In this document: positions 50,125-63,530 of the stretch, piece after piece
Numbering within the stretch: the stretch's first letter is position 1
Layout: each line of letters opens with the position of its first letter
Source of the DNA: Chaetorhynchus papuensis
Lineage: Eukaryota; Chordata; Aves; Passeriformes; Rhipiduridae
Direction: 5' to 3'
NCBI GenBank assembly: GCA_013396525.1
Contig: VWYX01000012.1
Location: forward strand, 1,916,766-1,980,765
DNA length: 64,000 nt
Translations under genes and position numbers: made by a program
The notes under the pieces: generated by a model
What the model was told of the DNA's origin: nothing
What the model saw: the letters and a program-made list of their open reading frames with translations, nothing else
The model's database searches: none

Positions 50125-50960
50125 CTGAATATTTCTTCTTGTTTGCTATTTATGAAAAAGTTTTTAAAGTTGCATGGATTTTTTGGCTATTATTTTTCTC
50201 ATGGAAATTCCAGCACTTTATTTAGGGAAAATAATTCCCTAATTCTTCTTGTTGTTTGGACCTTAAACCCTTTGTGTGTGGTGAGGACGTTCATCTTAAA
50301 TCCCCAACTAATGCCACGTTTGCACTGGTTTTCTTAAATGGTTACTGCATTGTATTGGCATAAAATACTGATATACCGGATTGCTGATTCTGGGGTGTTG
50401 CTTTGGTCACAAAAGAATTTCTGTTCTTCAGTTGTGTGTTTCAACATCTTATAGACATACAGTAAGAAATTACATTTTTAAAATCAGATGCAATTACACT
50501 TTTCACCAACACTGATATTACAACTTGTAGGACTTTCTGAAGAGTGGTGGTGGGTAGTTGGCCTGAGTTGTAGAGCTGCCCAATGCTATTCAAGGAATAA
50601 AGACAAAAAGCTTTAGCCCACGTGTTTCTGAAATGTACCTTTCTGTTTTAGTTAGAAGTTGATACGTAGTAATACTCTGACAGTTCCAGAAAAATTATGT
50701 CACCTTCCCTTCTCCTGGAGCTACACAAAGTGGGATTGTGCTTGTCACTAAATAAGCACTTACACCTTCCCTAACTTCCAGACTACCAGAAAATTCTAAT
50801 AATGTCATAGAAAATAGAGAAGAGTAATGCAAGAATTTCATTGCATCATGGAAGCAAATAGGAAATTGGCCTCATGGGATGTTCTTCTGATCCAGTCAGA
50901 CCAATCCAAGCTTTCAACACCTGCAGTGTTACATGTGGATAAAACATCAGATGTTTAGCT

Positions 50961-51008
50961 AAAAAAAACCCCAACAAAACCCAAAAAAATCCAAAAAACT
51001 TCAACAAC
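50961..51008 (+). repeat. A/C-rich low-complexity tract
   Basis: Repeated AAAACCC and AAAAATCC units. It is roughly complementary in character to the T/G tract about 850 bp upstream. Confidence 0.7.
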
Positions 51009-51337
51009 CAGATGTAATGAACGTGGTTGTATTTTTCGTGGCAGTTACTGCAGCAATGAGTGATTTAGTAAGTCCTATAGAATTAGGATTTAGCAATATG
51101 GTTTGGCAAATACAGTGTAATGTTATTTAAATCTCTCCCACATCTCCCCGGAATCATCTTGTTATAAAGTAGCACCATGAGTGGCATTACAAGGTAAATA
51201 TCACCACATTCCATCATCAGCTCCCCAAGCCTAAGCTCCAATATATGAACAAAGCTGAAAATGAAGAACTGGTTTTCAGGTCTGTTTAAAAAGCTGTGCT
51301 GATTTTGGCTGGGGTACTTTGTTGCCAGCTGAGGTTA

Positions 51338-51374
51338 AACCACAACAAAACCAAACCAAACGAAAAACCAAACA
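51338..51374 (+). repeat. A/C-rich low-complexity tract
   Basis: Repeated AACCAAAC units. It is a second A/C tract within 400 bp of the previous one. Confidence 0.7.
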
Positions 51375-53115
51375 GAAAGGAATGTAAATGTGCAGTCAGA
51401 AGGAATTCTGCAGTTGTCATCACTGGAACCAGATGACTCCCCCTTGTCCCCCAGCATATATAAAGCTTTGTTGTTGCTGTCTTTCATTAGGTCCAGTTCA
51501 CTACCTTTTTTTTCTTCTGTCTTTTTCAATGTTTTCTTTGTTCATTTCTGTTATGCTGTTGTGAAAACAGCCCCTCAGATAGCTGAAGACGAACAAATTG
51601 GCCTAGCTGTGAGAAAAAGTTGTTGAAAAACAGAGGGGTGGAAATTTCTTCTGTTGACTTTCCCAAAAGAAATGTCATGTTACTGCTCCCACAGGGTATC
51701 ATTACATCACTGTCGTGTGAACTAGCACCTACTGTTCCCAGTGGGGAATTCACATCTCTGTAAAAACACAAACACGCATTGGTTACACAGGTAACTTTTG
51801 ACTATTTTGGTTATTTTCTGAGCAGTCATAATGTTTATAAATTACCTATGCAGTTTCTTCAAAATAAAGCTGAGATTGAAAAGCAGTGCATTATCCAAAC
51901 TATTGCTCTTGCCATATTGGTAAAGGAACATTTCTTAATCCTTGGGAAATGCTGCTGAGAAAGAAGGGCACCCATTCTAGTGAATGCTCCTAGCATTTCC
52001 TAGCCTTTGTTGCTGGCTAACATTTGAAATAGCAAAAGTAGTCAGGGAAAAGTCATTTAATTTATATATGTGCATAATTCTGGCCTTACAGAGGGGATTT
52101 GGAATTTAGCCATATTCTGGAGTACGAGAACTCAAGGGCAAAGACTACCCTTCAGTTTATACAGTTGCAAACTCCAAAATGCATTTCAAAGTGCTTTGTA
52201 CTCTTACATGAAAGCCTGAAAACACAATGAAGCACTTAAATTTTGGTCCTTGGGGAGCACTGCTCTGCAGTCTGGGGTCCTGCACCACTTTCCAGCGATG
52301 TCTTTAGTGTGAAGCTATTTGCAAGTAGAGTTTCAGTGTGGAGAGGAAGGAGGGACAGTGGGCTATGAACACACAGACAAGAATACACTGACATAGGAGG
52401 TGACAGATTGGTATTTCAGCCTCGGGCTCTGGCTCAGACATTTGGTGGATATGGATCTTATCAGCACCAAAAGCTAAATAATTTTTTCAAGGCTGAACCC
52501 TACAGTCAAGAAGTAGTAACTTCCATGTTGCTTTACTTACAATACATAGTAATTGTGAATCTTGATCCAGATTGTCCGTAATGGAAATCAGCGTAGATCT
52601 GTCAAGTTCAGCAGAGGGTTTAGATTCCCATCAGCTTAGCTGTGTATTATTTGAACTGGAGATATATTAGTAGACTTGCAGCCTTTTTGGAGCAGTAGTG
52701 TTTGTAGTAGAAAAAAATGAAACCAACATATAAGTCATATTAAGTTTTAATCCTGGGCTCCTTCTTCTTTTTCGAAGTGGTTCACTCAGCCTCCTAATCA
52801 CAGTGTATTATGTTGCTGCTTTACAATCACACTCCAAATGCAAATCACTTTGTTGGTTTCTTAGTGACAGCAAGCCCTGACTGCAGTAGGTACTTGGAAT
52901 ATGCCAGTAAGATTTTAACTGCTTTGAAATGGTTGCAAGGGACACTGTTTTGGGAGATTACAATCAGGACATTCCATCAGAGTGCTTTATTTCCACCCCC
53001 GGCCTATATGCAATGAGCTAATAAGTGACTACTGTCTTTGTATCTTTATATTTGAGGACTAGGTAGAACATTTCATTCAGTGAACAATGACTGCATCTTC
53101 TCAAGGCATATGTGG

Positions 53116-53133
53116 TTCATTAATATTAATGAA
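53116..53133. repeat. 18-bp perfect palindrome
   Basis: TTCATTAATATTAATGAA is its own reverse complement and contains two ATTAAT homeodomain-type cores. It may be a chance product of AT-rich sequence. Confidence 0.6.
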
Positions 53134-54656
53134 GCTTGCATGTATGCAACAAAAAAGGACTTACATCCTACATAATCACTATTTATCTAGGCAAATTTAG
53201 CTTCATCATTTTCTATTTACTAAAAATAAGTCTTGTGCAGTTGATTTATAACATCTTCCTGTTTTGTGTTGGGAATAGTTATCATTGTCTTGATCCCTGA
53301 GAGGGTGTAACCACCTTGTGCTCACTCAAGGGAAGGAAACTAAATGCGAGTTCAGAAAAAGGATGTCTATTTGGCAGCTGTCCATCTGTCGTGTGGAGAA
53401 TCTGTGGATAAAGAAAGTGAAAACTTAGAGATTAACACAGAAGTTCAACGGGTTTCATTATTGTTTTCCTGTGAGTCTTGTTCTCTGTTTGAAGTGTGGT
53501 GCAAAATGCCAAGCATGAAGGTGCAGCAGGGGTCAGGAGGGAACAAATGCTATTCAGAGCACTTTCCATACAAGGGCTTCTGACAGACCCGTTCCTTTCA
53601 TTCTGGTTGAACTGGCTCAACAAGCCGAGTTTCTATTTAATCACTTAGAAATTATGTTTGTGAAGAAGAAATGAGAAAGGGGACTCTGCCTTTACAGTAC
53701 TGAAATGTGTTCATTGACATCACAATAATTTTTCTGAGTTCTTTTCACCAGTTCCATTAAAAAGTCATGCACTTAAAATACTACCTTTTAAAAATGAAGT
53801 TGAATATCAGCCAACTTTCAGAGATACCTGTAGTAGAAAATGAAATAAATAGAAATTTCTGAAACTTGGTCAGATGGCCATATCTGTATCCCATGACTTA
53901 TGTCATCAAGATAGGTGAGTATATTAGCAACAGTCCAGTATTTGGGAATTGCAGTGTATAATTGGCTGAATCTCAGCTGCCATGCAGTGTCCTGGGAAAA
54001 AGGATGCATGTAATTCTTGGGGTGTAAATAAAGGAAGACTAAGTTACAGAGGGATAAAATGTTGGTTCTGTGTCTTATTTTTCTGACTCTGAATCAATTT
54101 CTTCATTATTTCATGCCTCTGCTGGAAATATATAAAAGGTTTATAATATATTGAAATTAACCTATCCTGTTCCTCGAAGTTCTGAAGTTGCTGAGAGTAC
54201 AGCTCTGGGATATTCTACTCTTTCTTAATATATCCTTTTCAAGCAGGTGGTAAAGCGAGTGTAGTCCCTGAGCATGAGAGGCTACAAACAGAATTTCTCT
54301 TTCAAATTTAAAAGAAGACCTCTGATCATCTGCTATTATTTTACTCTTCAAATAAATTTCTTTTATTCCTCACTTATATAATCCTTTGTTAGACTATGAA
54401 TAGAGTCTGACAAAAACGTGCAGTCTCTTGGATGAGTTGCTTTGCCTCTGGGTTAGTCGTCTTCCAAGACTACCAGGTTTCTGTATCATGGGTTAATTTA
54501 TACCGTTCCTGATTATCCCAACCTGAGGCCATTCTTTCAGGGACAAAGGCTTTCCCAGCAGCTCAACTAGCATAATTTTAAATGTCTTCTAGCCTTTTGG
54601 AGCTTTCTGCTTGTTATAGGCCACCTGATTGAATTCCAGATATCTTTTAAGTCCAG

Positions 54657-54680
54657 CTATACTAGTTTTAGCTAGTATAG
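54657..54680. repeat. 9-bp inverted repeat, 6-nt loop
   Basis: CTATACTAG, TTTTAG loop, CTAGTATAG. It is a small hairpin with no associated gene. Confidence 0.6.
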
Positions 54681-55202
54681 AGACATTTCTCAGTTCATGC
54701 AATTTTACCTCTTATTTAGGTAACACTCTGTTACTGTGTCCATCTTTGCTAATCACCAGGTCTTTTTCCTGTGAGTTAATACCCTTCTAGTTCTGCAAAC
54801 CAATGTCCCCTTGTATTAGTGTTCTTTTGGATAAACCATTCTTTATGTTACATGCATAAAGACCAAAAATTAAGTCTTACGTGTTCCCAAATGCCATTGA
54901 TGTTCAAGTGTTCCCTGCAGTATTCTGCTGTGAGAAAGCTTTCTTTTAACACAGTGGGACAGTTGGAGACAATTCCCTTGGTCCTGATCTTTGTCATGGT
55001 CTGTTCTTTGTGATGCTTCTATAGATTTTATTGTCAGGTTCTCCATTAAGCATCTTTAGGAGCACTTTTTGATACTCTGAGAACCAGGCTCAGAAACCCA
55101 GAACCTGGGTGTTGGGATGTCCTGGTGCTCAGTTTGTAGATATGCAGTCCCTGATGCTGAGACCTGCTGACCTCATTCTTCCCTAACCATTTTGGAATCA
55201 CC

Positions 55203-55229
55203 CTTGACTTGAAGTAGCTTCAAGTCAAG
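55203..55229. repeat. Perfect 12-bp inverted repeat, 3-nt loop
   Basis: CTTGACTTGAAG, loop TAG, CTTCAAGTCAAG. It is the longest uninterrupted short-loop stem I noticed in the window. There is no neighbouring gene or repeat to explain it. Confidence 0.7.
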
Positions 55230-58200
55230 TTCAAAGAAAACAAGTTTCTCACAGTATCCAACCCCCGCTAATGTCTGTGATGTAAGCAAAACTTAAAGAA
55301 ATAAAATAAGCAATGCAATATGTTATTTTACTTAAAACCACAATTTTCTTACCCTAAAATTACACTAGGAAGTTTTCTCTGTGATTATCCAGAGGTTTTC
55401 TTCACACTACTATGACAGGGATAAAGAAAAAGACAAAAATAACTGTTCTTGTGAATGACACCTGCCATTGTATTTCAAGCAACGTGGTGAAGAGAAGTCT
55501 AACACACCTTTTGGGGGAGGCTATCTCCTAGTGAGATAAGTCTTCTTGCCTTTGGTGTTCATTTTACAGTTGTGAAAAGAGAACTTAGTCTCTGCTGAAT
55601 CACTCCAGCAGAAGATCTCATGTTTTCCTTTGACAGTTCAAACTTGCCTATGAATTTCTTTCTAGATTGTTCCCAGCAACCACAGACATTTTCTTTCTGA
55701 TATATTTATTGCACTGGTGTGGACTGTGATGCTTATCTCTTAGCTAAACCTTCCTGTACCGTTTCTTTCTTGAATAAATGTTAAAAGAAATTTATCAAGG
55801 ATGATTTTTAATTATAAAAGTGCTTTGAAAAGTTTTTTTTTTTTACCTGTATAATTAGAAGACATTTTAAAAGAAAATTTTCCAGTCAATTAGTCCCTAA
55901 TGAAGCTCAATTTGTTTTACAAATTAACCTTTTCTTAAAATAACAGGATGATTTAATGCAAGAGTTATTCTGCTTCTTTCAGTCTGTACTAAGAGTTCTC
56001 TCTTCCACAGATGTACATCCCTCCAAAGTCAATAGGAGATACAATTTAAGTTAATAGGGGTTTGTTCCCTAAAGCTTAACTTAAGCTTGTATATTGACTA
56101 TGCAACACTGGAATACTAAAGCTGTTTCCAGAACTTTGGGTTGAGCTGTGGCTAAAAAAAAAAAGTGTTTAATCTTGTTGCTGAATACTGCCCATGCACA
56201 TTGGCAGCTGTAGCAACTTAGAGGCCACATTTCTTTCTTGAAATGAGCATGTGATGCTCCTTCTGTATCCCACTGTGGCTGTGTGATGGTATGCAGGGGG
56301 GAAAATGGGGAAGGACCCTCACCTCTGCTCTGTCAAGGTGGCGATGTGGTTCACTTCAGTTGTTTCTAATGCTGGAACACTGCTGGGAGCTAAGTCTGGA
56401 AGAAAATCCTGAGGAAAAACTGATTTAGTTGTGTATTTGAGAAAATGTGGCACATATGAAAAGATGCTGGGACTCTGGCTTGCACATCTCTCCTATCCTT
56501 AGGAAAGAGTGTAGCTGGACAAACATATCTTTCCTAAAGGCTTATTACACTATGCTATGAACAGAGGTGATGGTTGTAGGCAACCTGAATTCAGCTGGAG
56601 CTCTGCTACCTGCAGGGAAAATACTGACTGAGCTTGATATTGAAAGCACCTCAGGAGGCTGAGGTAAGAAAACCAGTCTGTGTATTACTCCCAAGTTATT
56701 CTGAAGACAAAACCACAGTTAAGGGTTTTATTTTAAATTATCCCTTTCTGCAGCCAGCGATAATTTTGAAGTGGCTTAGAACAGGAGTTGGCCTTTTATT
56801 CATTTACTTTTTGATTTGTAATGGTAAGCCAGATTTAGGCATAGCTATGAGCAAGTTCTATTGAAGTGAGGAGTCTGGGGTGGGCGGGTAGTTAAGTGGA
56901 GAGTTCTGGACAAAATCAGTGATTGGAGCACTTGTTTCCCTTGATCCAGTCTCCTACTGGCATTAGCTCATGCTATGAAGGAAAGAAAATGCTGGTTAAT
57001 GAGATTCTTGAGAGGTGGTTAAAACTGAAACCAGCAGAAGTATTGCAGAATGGACTGATCACCATTTAAAATTGTTACCTGATGCCTATAGTGGTGCCTG
57101 TTGTCTTAGAGATTCACATTGCCTCTACCCTGGGTTTTCCACCATATTCGAGTGAGATTCCATCTGACAATAAACGCGTTTATTTAGTGCAACGTTCACA
57201 TAATGTGCCTGTCTGTTTTAGCATGCAGGGTTTAGTGCTCCCTGGCTTTTCCCCCAGCATGTGCCCATTAGTAAAACTGCTGTGTGTCCCTGTACACTGC
57301 TCTGTTCTTGGCTGTGTGGGCCGGGTGCCGTGCTCAGCCAAGTATGGATTGCACTTGGATACAGCCTGACACGGTGTGGCCCTTGCAGGCTCGGGGGTCA
57401 GGCATTAGCATCATCCTGAGGAGGGGATGGTGGCAGCACTTCAGTGGGAATAGGAAATAGTTGCAAGTGTATGCAATATATATCTGTTTAATGATCTTAT
57501 CTCTCCGGTGGGATCTCTTCCAATATCTTTAAAAAAGTTAGAGCATTCACATTCAAGGGGAAAACAGAGGAACAAATACAGTGCATCTCTCTGTTAAGTA
57601 TCCCGACTTCCCCAGCTCCCTGCTTCTCTCAGAAACTCCAGGTCTTTCAGTGCTGTGTACATTTTGTTTAGGAATAAGTGCACTTTCACATTTTTTGCTC
57701 AGGGCCAAATGAGCTCTTCTGTGTGAGAGCTGCAGTAAGTGGTGCTCCCTTGTTTCAACCCTCCTGGACTGAAGTGACTTTATATGCTGTATGTGAGCTG
57801 TTATAGTTGGGTCAGTGCAAGGTTAGATATCTCACCGTGATTACCAACAGTGATTTTTCAAAAAGTGAATTTACCATGGCAGTCAAAAATAAAATAGCAT
57901 GCAATATGGTAATTTGTCTCACCAAAACATGCAGTTTAAATGGGCAAGAAATATGTCATTAATGAAGTATAGTTGATTTAGGTGACACTGGTAGAAATTT
58001 GAGAAAACTTTTATTATGTTGTAATTCTTCTATGTTCATTCTTCAATGCAAGTACTATACTTGGAACTAATTTTCATTTATTACACATTTCATAATACTA
58101 TTAGTCTGATTAATTAATGCATAATACATCCTGGAGACTAATTTGTTTACTCCTAGAGGGCTCATTAGGAGTTGCTATATGAATGTGAGATTAGATTTTA

Positions 58201-61091
58201 AAGTGAGCCACCTTCTAAAGATTGAATCATATGTCTGCTTTGCAGTAAACTGGCAAATGAAAATCTGGTAATCTATATCCCTCATTGAGATGCATAAGCG
58301 TGTTAAAAGTTTACTGAAGCTAGACACGTAGCTGGGCATTTCTCACAGCTAAAAAATACCTATTTCCTTATCACAGGTTCAGCTTTACATATTTTGAATC
58401 GAAATACTGATTTATTAGGACAATTTGTCACTCCTGTGAATCTGAATGGAGTAGTACATGCATTTTTATTTTGCATTTAAATGCATGCAGTATTCTCATA
58501 GGGTTTCAACTGTGTTATTTTACTTTTTAATGATATTGTCTAACCAAAATGAATTGGTAACTCTGCACTGAAGTTCAGCATTTACCAAATATAGTAAAAT
58601 TTGGTCCAGTTCCCTGGAGTGGTGTGAGTCAGTCTAGATTTTGTTGTCCGCTGCTGTATAAAAGTGTCATATTGTTATAAAGTTTTGCCCAAATGATTTA
58701 ATAGGAACTTTCATTTTTAAACCGTATTTTTTTGTCCTAGCATGAATTCTGAATGTTTTGTAATGCTGGTGCAAGCAGTTTGAGAGGACTGAGTATCAGT
58801 ACAGAAAGAGTCAGTGGTGGCTTCTCTAGGAGTATATATAATTATGTAATTTTATGTGAGTTCCATACATATGTGTCTGGGTTTATTTATATTGTGTACA
58901 TACATTCATAAATATGCCTTATTCCTTGGGACCCTCCTAGTTCTGGACCAGTCATTAAAGCTGTTTTCTATTCTTTCTGTTACCCTTTCAAGTAGAACAG
59001 ATCAATGCTTTTCCAAAAGCTTTGTTTTAAGCCATGTTCTCCACAGACAGTTGATTTACAGATATTCTGAAGTTATTTATGGTCAAATTCTGAAAAAAAA
59101 ATCATTATGTCTTTTATTTCCAAAACTTGATTGGAAAACTTACCAGTCAAGATTGTGTAATGACAGTTCCTTCTTTCTGTTAACTATGTCTCTGTTACTG
59201 TGAGAAAACTCCACTTTTCACAATATTGGGGACCTCATGTTTGAGCTCTGCCTTGACTAAGGAAAATGTGAATCCACAACATGAAGAGAATGAGTTACCT
59301 GAGTTTTTCTTTCATCCCCCTGCACAAAGAGTTCAAGCTAAAATAGGAATAACTTACAAGGCTTTGAGTTGTGATTTAACCGTCTTTATTCTTCTTTCAG
59401 GAAGAATATTTGCATTCCTCTTCACGCTACTGTGAAATCACAGATGGCCTTAAAGTTTTTAGGTGGTGTCCCATTCTTTCTTTTCATCTTCTTTTTTCTC
59501 CTCGCATAACCTTTCATCTCACTGAATAGAGATGATCTTCAAATCAGTCTTTATACTGAAATCTTAGCCCTGCCGAAGGAATTAGGAGATTTTTTATTTA
59601 TTTTAGAGTCTAGATTCTGAGTGTTAGCCTTTTGTCGGTTATAAAATTTTCTATGGATTTGTGGCTTTCCATGATTTTGTGGATGATTACCAGAAACACT
59701 TATTGCTTATGGCCAATCAAGGAAATCCATGTTCTGAATCACCCCAGAAAGACCAGCATTCTGCTTCACACGGTTGTTCTATGCTTCAGTAAACACGATG
59801 CTTGGATTTGAAAGAACTTCACCTTGCAATGGGGTAAGGGTCCTCTGACAGGTGCACACACAAAACAGGACCCCCATTTTTTGCTAGTTGCTCGTTGTGT
59901 TAGTTGAATACTCTGTGTAAATCCTTTGCACTGGTACTTTGCCCTTGTACTAGAAACAAAACAGGTTTTGAACAAAAAAAAAAAAAAGAAATGTTTCTTG
60001 AATTATGGAAGATGGAACTGCTCACTAATAGCTCTCAGTCTTACCAAGGTGAAGATGAAATAGAGTCTCCCATCACAGGGATGATAGCACAAATGCTTTT
60101 TGCTTGCAGGGTTTCTCTTTCTAAGTTTTGGAATAGAAAAGGGTTGAAAAACTAACTATATCTTTCCAAATTATCACCATCCTCCTAAACCCCATTGTGA
60201 GGTAGATTTCCTTCTCCAGCAGAGGTTCTGCAGTGGTAAATAAACAAACAGTTCTGAATTGAGACGGTCACTCTAATATCCATAACCTGTAAATATAATC
60301 TTGTCAACGCTATTTTATTTCAATAGTTATATCTAAAGTCAATTATTATATGTCAACTAAAATACTTGTGTATTTTATTTAAAACTCCTATTTTTAAAGT
60401 GTATTTACCATTTAAAACTCCCTGAATTGTATATTCCTTTTAGATATATAGCACTGAAAATCGGGTAGCAATAATCAATGTTTCTGGAATGTCACTGCAC
60501 TCAAATTAATGGTCAGTTTAAAAGAAAACGACTTACTGAGAATTGTTCTATGTTCATTCCTCTGACCCTTTTGGGTCATTCTAGGGACATTCCAGTGACA
60601 CCTGCACTGGAAATAGGACTACTGTGGCAAGGAAATGTAAGAACTAAGCTGACTGCCTAATTACTTAATATGGTTAAAACCCTTTTGCTTGCAAAATTCT
60701 CTTATTTCTCACCATCTGCAAACTCCAGCTTCAGTGACAGAGAAATACAAAGCCACCTCTACTCTGAGGTTTGAATTTCTGCTTTGCTGCTGTTGTTGTA
60801 TACAAGTGATCTTGATTTATGCTACAAATTAAGTTTGAGACAGAGTTTATGCACTTGTGATGCACTGGCAGCTGCCCAGCAAATACATCCAGAGGAGTGT
60901 TGGCTCTTTAGGTGTCAGGGCAGGCATTGTGGAGAGAAGCAGTTCTTGGATGCTTCTCCTTGACAACACTGTCGGAAACACTTAGAGTTAAACCTTGATC
61001 CCTGGAATGCAATAGAATTTTGTTTTTTACTTCAGTGGGAAGAGAATGTGCCTCTGAAAGCAGTTAGTGAAGTGACCAGGACAAGCTAATT

Positions 61092-61127
61092 TGTTTTGCT
61101 AACACAGTTCAGCTGTGTTAGAAAACA
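61092..61127. repeat. 15-bp stem hairpin with one bulge
   Basis: CTAACACAG (61099-61107) pairs with CTGTGTTAG (61113-61121) around a 5-nt loop. The stem continues for six more pairs (TGTTTT with AAAACA) after a single bulged G at 61098. It is too short to be a standard microRNA precursor. Confidence 0.65.
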
Positions 61128-63530
61128 CTTTTCAAAAAGAATTAAACTTTCCTCTGTATGGACAGGATTAATGAAACTTCCTTCAGAGCCCATCAGCACC
61201 ATTCATTTAAAATCAACCAGAGCCACTGCTGTCTAGTGACATGAGACACTGTCCAGACCTGATGGAAACCAGTAGGATCTGCTGTGTCAGTGGGTAAGCA
61301 AAGCAGACAAGTTGAGATGTCTTGAGAGCTCTTTTGCAGCAGCAGGTATCTCATGTGATTCAAAACAGGGTAGGCAAAGCTTCCCGTGATGAGTTTTCAG
61401 CATCTGTCCTTATCTGTAACTCCATGGGGCTGAGTAAAGTGTTTTACCTCAGCAATACTGCTGCCTGTAAGTTCAAGTAATAAGACTCTGTGAATCTCTC
61501 TTGCATGACAGTTTTAAACAAATGAATTCTTTATTATTAAGCACTTGTTTCAAAACTGCCTGAAACTATGTAGAGGATAAGCAAAGCCTCTAACTGTCCT
61601 TCAGCACTGTTGATTAAAGCTTAGATTATTTCAGCTGGTTAGAACAATTTGTCTTGCCATTGATATTCCTGTGACAGAGACCAGAGCTCATGTGCAGAAA
61701 GCAATTCCAGCATCACCCAGAAGGTTTTGTGTTCAGCACTCAGTACTCAGTTCTGGGCTCCCTGGAAACCATCAGGAAAGAAGGGAAAATTCAGCACTTT
61801 TCCGTCGTTTTTACCAGTTTACTGTCTTTTTAAAAATTACATCGTAAGTATTTATTGATTGAGGAATGTTCTGCTAAGTGTTTTTGGGAAGCAGATACTT
61901 GTGGGTCACCTGCAAACATGTTTTGGCAAGCCACAGGTTTTACAGAGTTGTTTGCCTCTATTGCTAGGCTATGGGGTGGGGTAGTCAGCAGCAGCTGGAG
62001 CAAGGAGTGCAGGCAAAAATGTACCTGTGTGGTCACTGAGCAATGTGCACTACTTAGAATAAGTGCAATTTAGAGGACATGGGAATCTTTCACCTGCAGA
62101 ATTGAAGGATCCATAAGCAAGGGAGTACTGGGACACAGGACATTTCTGGCAGTTCCTGACCCATTGTATTGCTTAGAGTCACATTTCTACTTATTTTGTG
62201 TTGCTTAGATTTGCCATGTAGACATATAGCGAGAATAATAACTAATTATCTGGTTTTGTTTCACTTCTTAATTCCAATTCACATTCAAGCACTCACCACA
62301 GATTTTCCAGTTTTTTCCAACATCACAGCTAAGAAAAAGGCCTGAAATGTAAATAGAGGCCAGCATTGCAGGATTTTTTTTCCCTTATTAATATCGCTGA
62401 TGGAAAAAGAAAGTTTACTCCCCAGCTAACTCCTTAGAAGCTTGTCCAGTATTATTTCCAGCCTAGTATGAGCTGGGAAGTTGTACTCATCCTTTGAGAT
62501 GAACAATGCAGTGATTAAGTGGAATAAGGAAGAGTTTGAATAATTTTTAATGAAGCATATTTAACAAGTTTTGGATTTGGGTTTGATATTATGGCAATGC
62601 ACGGCATTATATGGTGTTGAAAAGCATCCTTCTCTTATGGGATGGAGGTTCAGAAGCATATATCAGTGAGAAGGGAGTGTGTGTGTACAGTAGTGACCCA
62701 TGGGATTAATTTATTGGCACTGGAGTCCCTGCAGTTCTAAATTATACAACTGACTTAGAAAACCATAGTCAGTAATCTGCCAACAATTCCTGTATTCTAA
62801 AGATCACCTGTGCAGCTGGTGAAATGTGTTTCCAAAGGAAAATTACTCTTTTTGGTTTTTAGATACAGAGCACAATAAGTTGTAATGAGCATGTGCACAG
62901 TAAACAGTTAATTTAATTAGCTTCCATAAGCACAATACAGGATGAATTCAAGGATAGTCAGCATTACCTCTGGCTGATTTCAGATATGTTGCACCAGAAT
63001 AAAAAGACTTGATGTTTTCAATTGCAGGAGATAAGTTAGGTCACACATTCAACATTGCTATGGAAAAGAACCTGTCCTCTCGTGTGTTTTCCAAGCTGGC
63101 CATTCATATCAGCCTCTTGCTCTCTGCCACTACAAGCATTTGTGCAGCTGCGCTATGAAGGCATAAGGGAGTTAATCTAGATAAAAAAATAATCTAGTAT
63201 CATCTAATTTCAGAAAGCTTTCTTTTATTCATTTATCCTTTTTAATAATAGCAAGACCTTAAAAAAAACATTGTCAAATGTAACAATATTCTTCTCCTGG
63301 GTGTGGAAATAAATGCTGCCTCTTACAGCAGAGGCATTGGATTTTGGCTCTTTCTGCACACAAAGCAGATTCCTTTCTGTGTTCTAGGGCACTTGTATGA
63401 CATTGTATTAGAAAACCTGTTGTTTAAATCATCACTTGGCTTCCCATCCTAGGTCACTCCATATCATGTTAGTTTGTCAGCAGTCGGCTTTTACCCCCAC
63501 CACAGTTTCTAAAAGTCTGAACATATCATC

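Larger units (their letters stand above)
48426..63530. other. Unique AT-rich non-coding stretch, no gene seen
   Basis: No recognisable exon, repeat family or RNA gene over about 15 kb. Local features listed separately are low-complexity tracts at 50.05, 50.97 and 51.35 kb and inverted repeats at 53.1, 54.66, 55.2 and 61.1 kb. A TATATAAAG string near 51462 and a poly(A) run at 59974-59987 lack any supporting transcript signals. The stretch 58.0-58.5 kb is rich in homeodomain-like and palindromic motifs (such as TGCATTTAAATGCA at 58472-58485), but nothing further can be claimed. Confidence 0.55.

Noticed and set aside
49890..50337. Frames resembling hydrophobic membrane segments
   Set aside because: They translate a T/G-rich low-complexity tract (50047-50124).
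51456..51468. TATATAAAG as a TATA-box promoter
   Set aside because: Same reason: no supporting transcript features nearby.
59974..59987. Poly(A) run as a retroposon tail
   Set aside because: No AATAAA upstream, no recognisable retrogene and no flanking duplication found.
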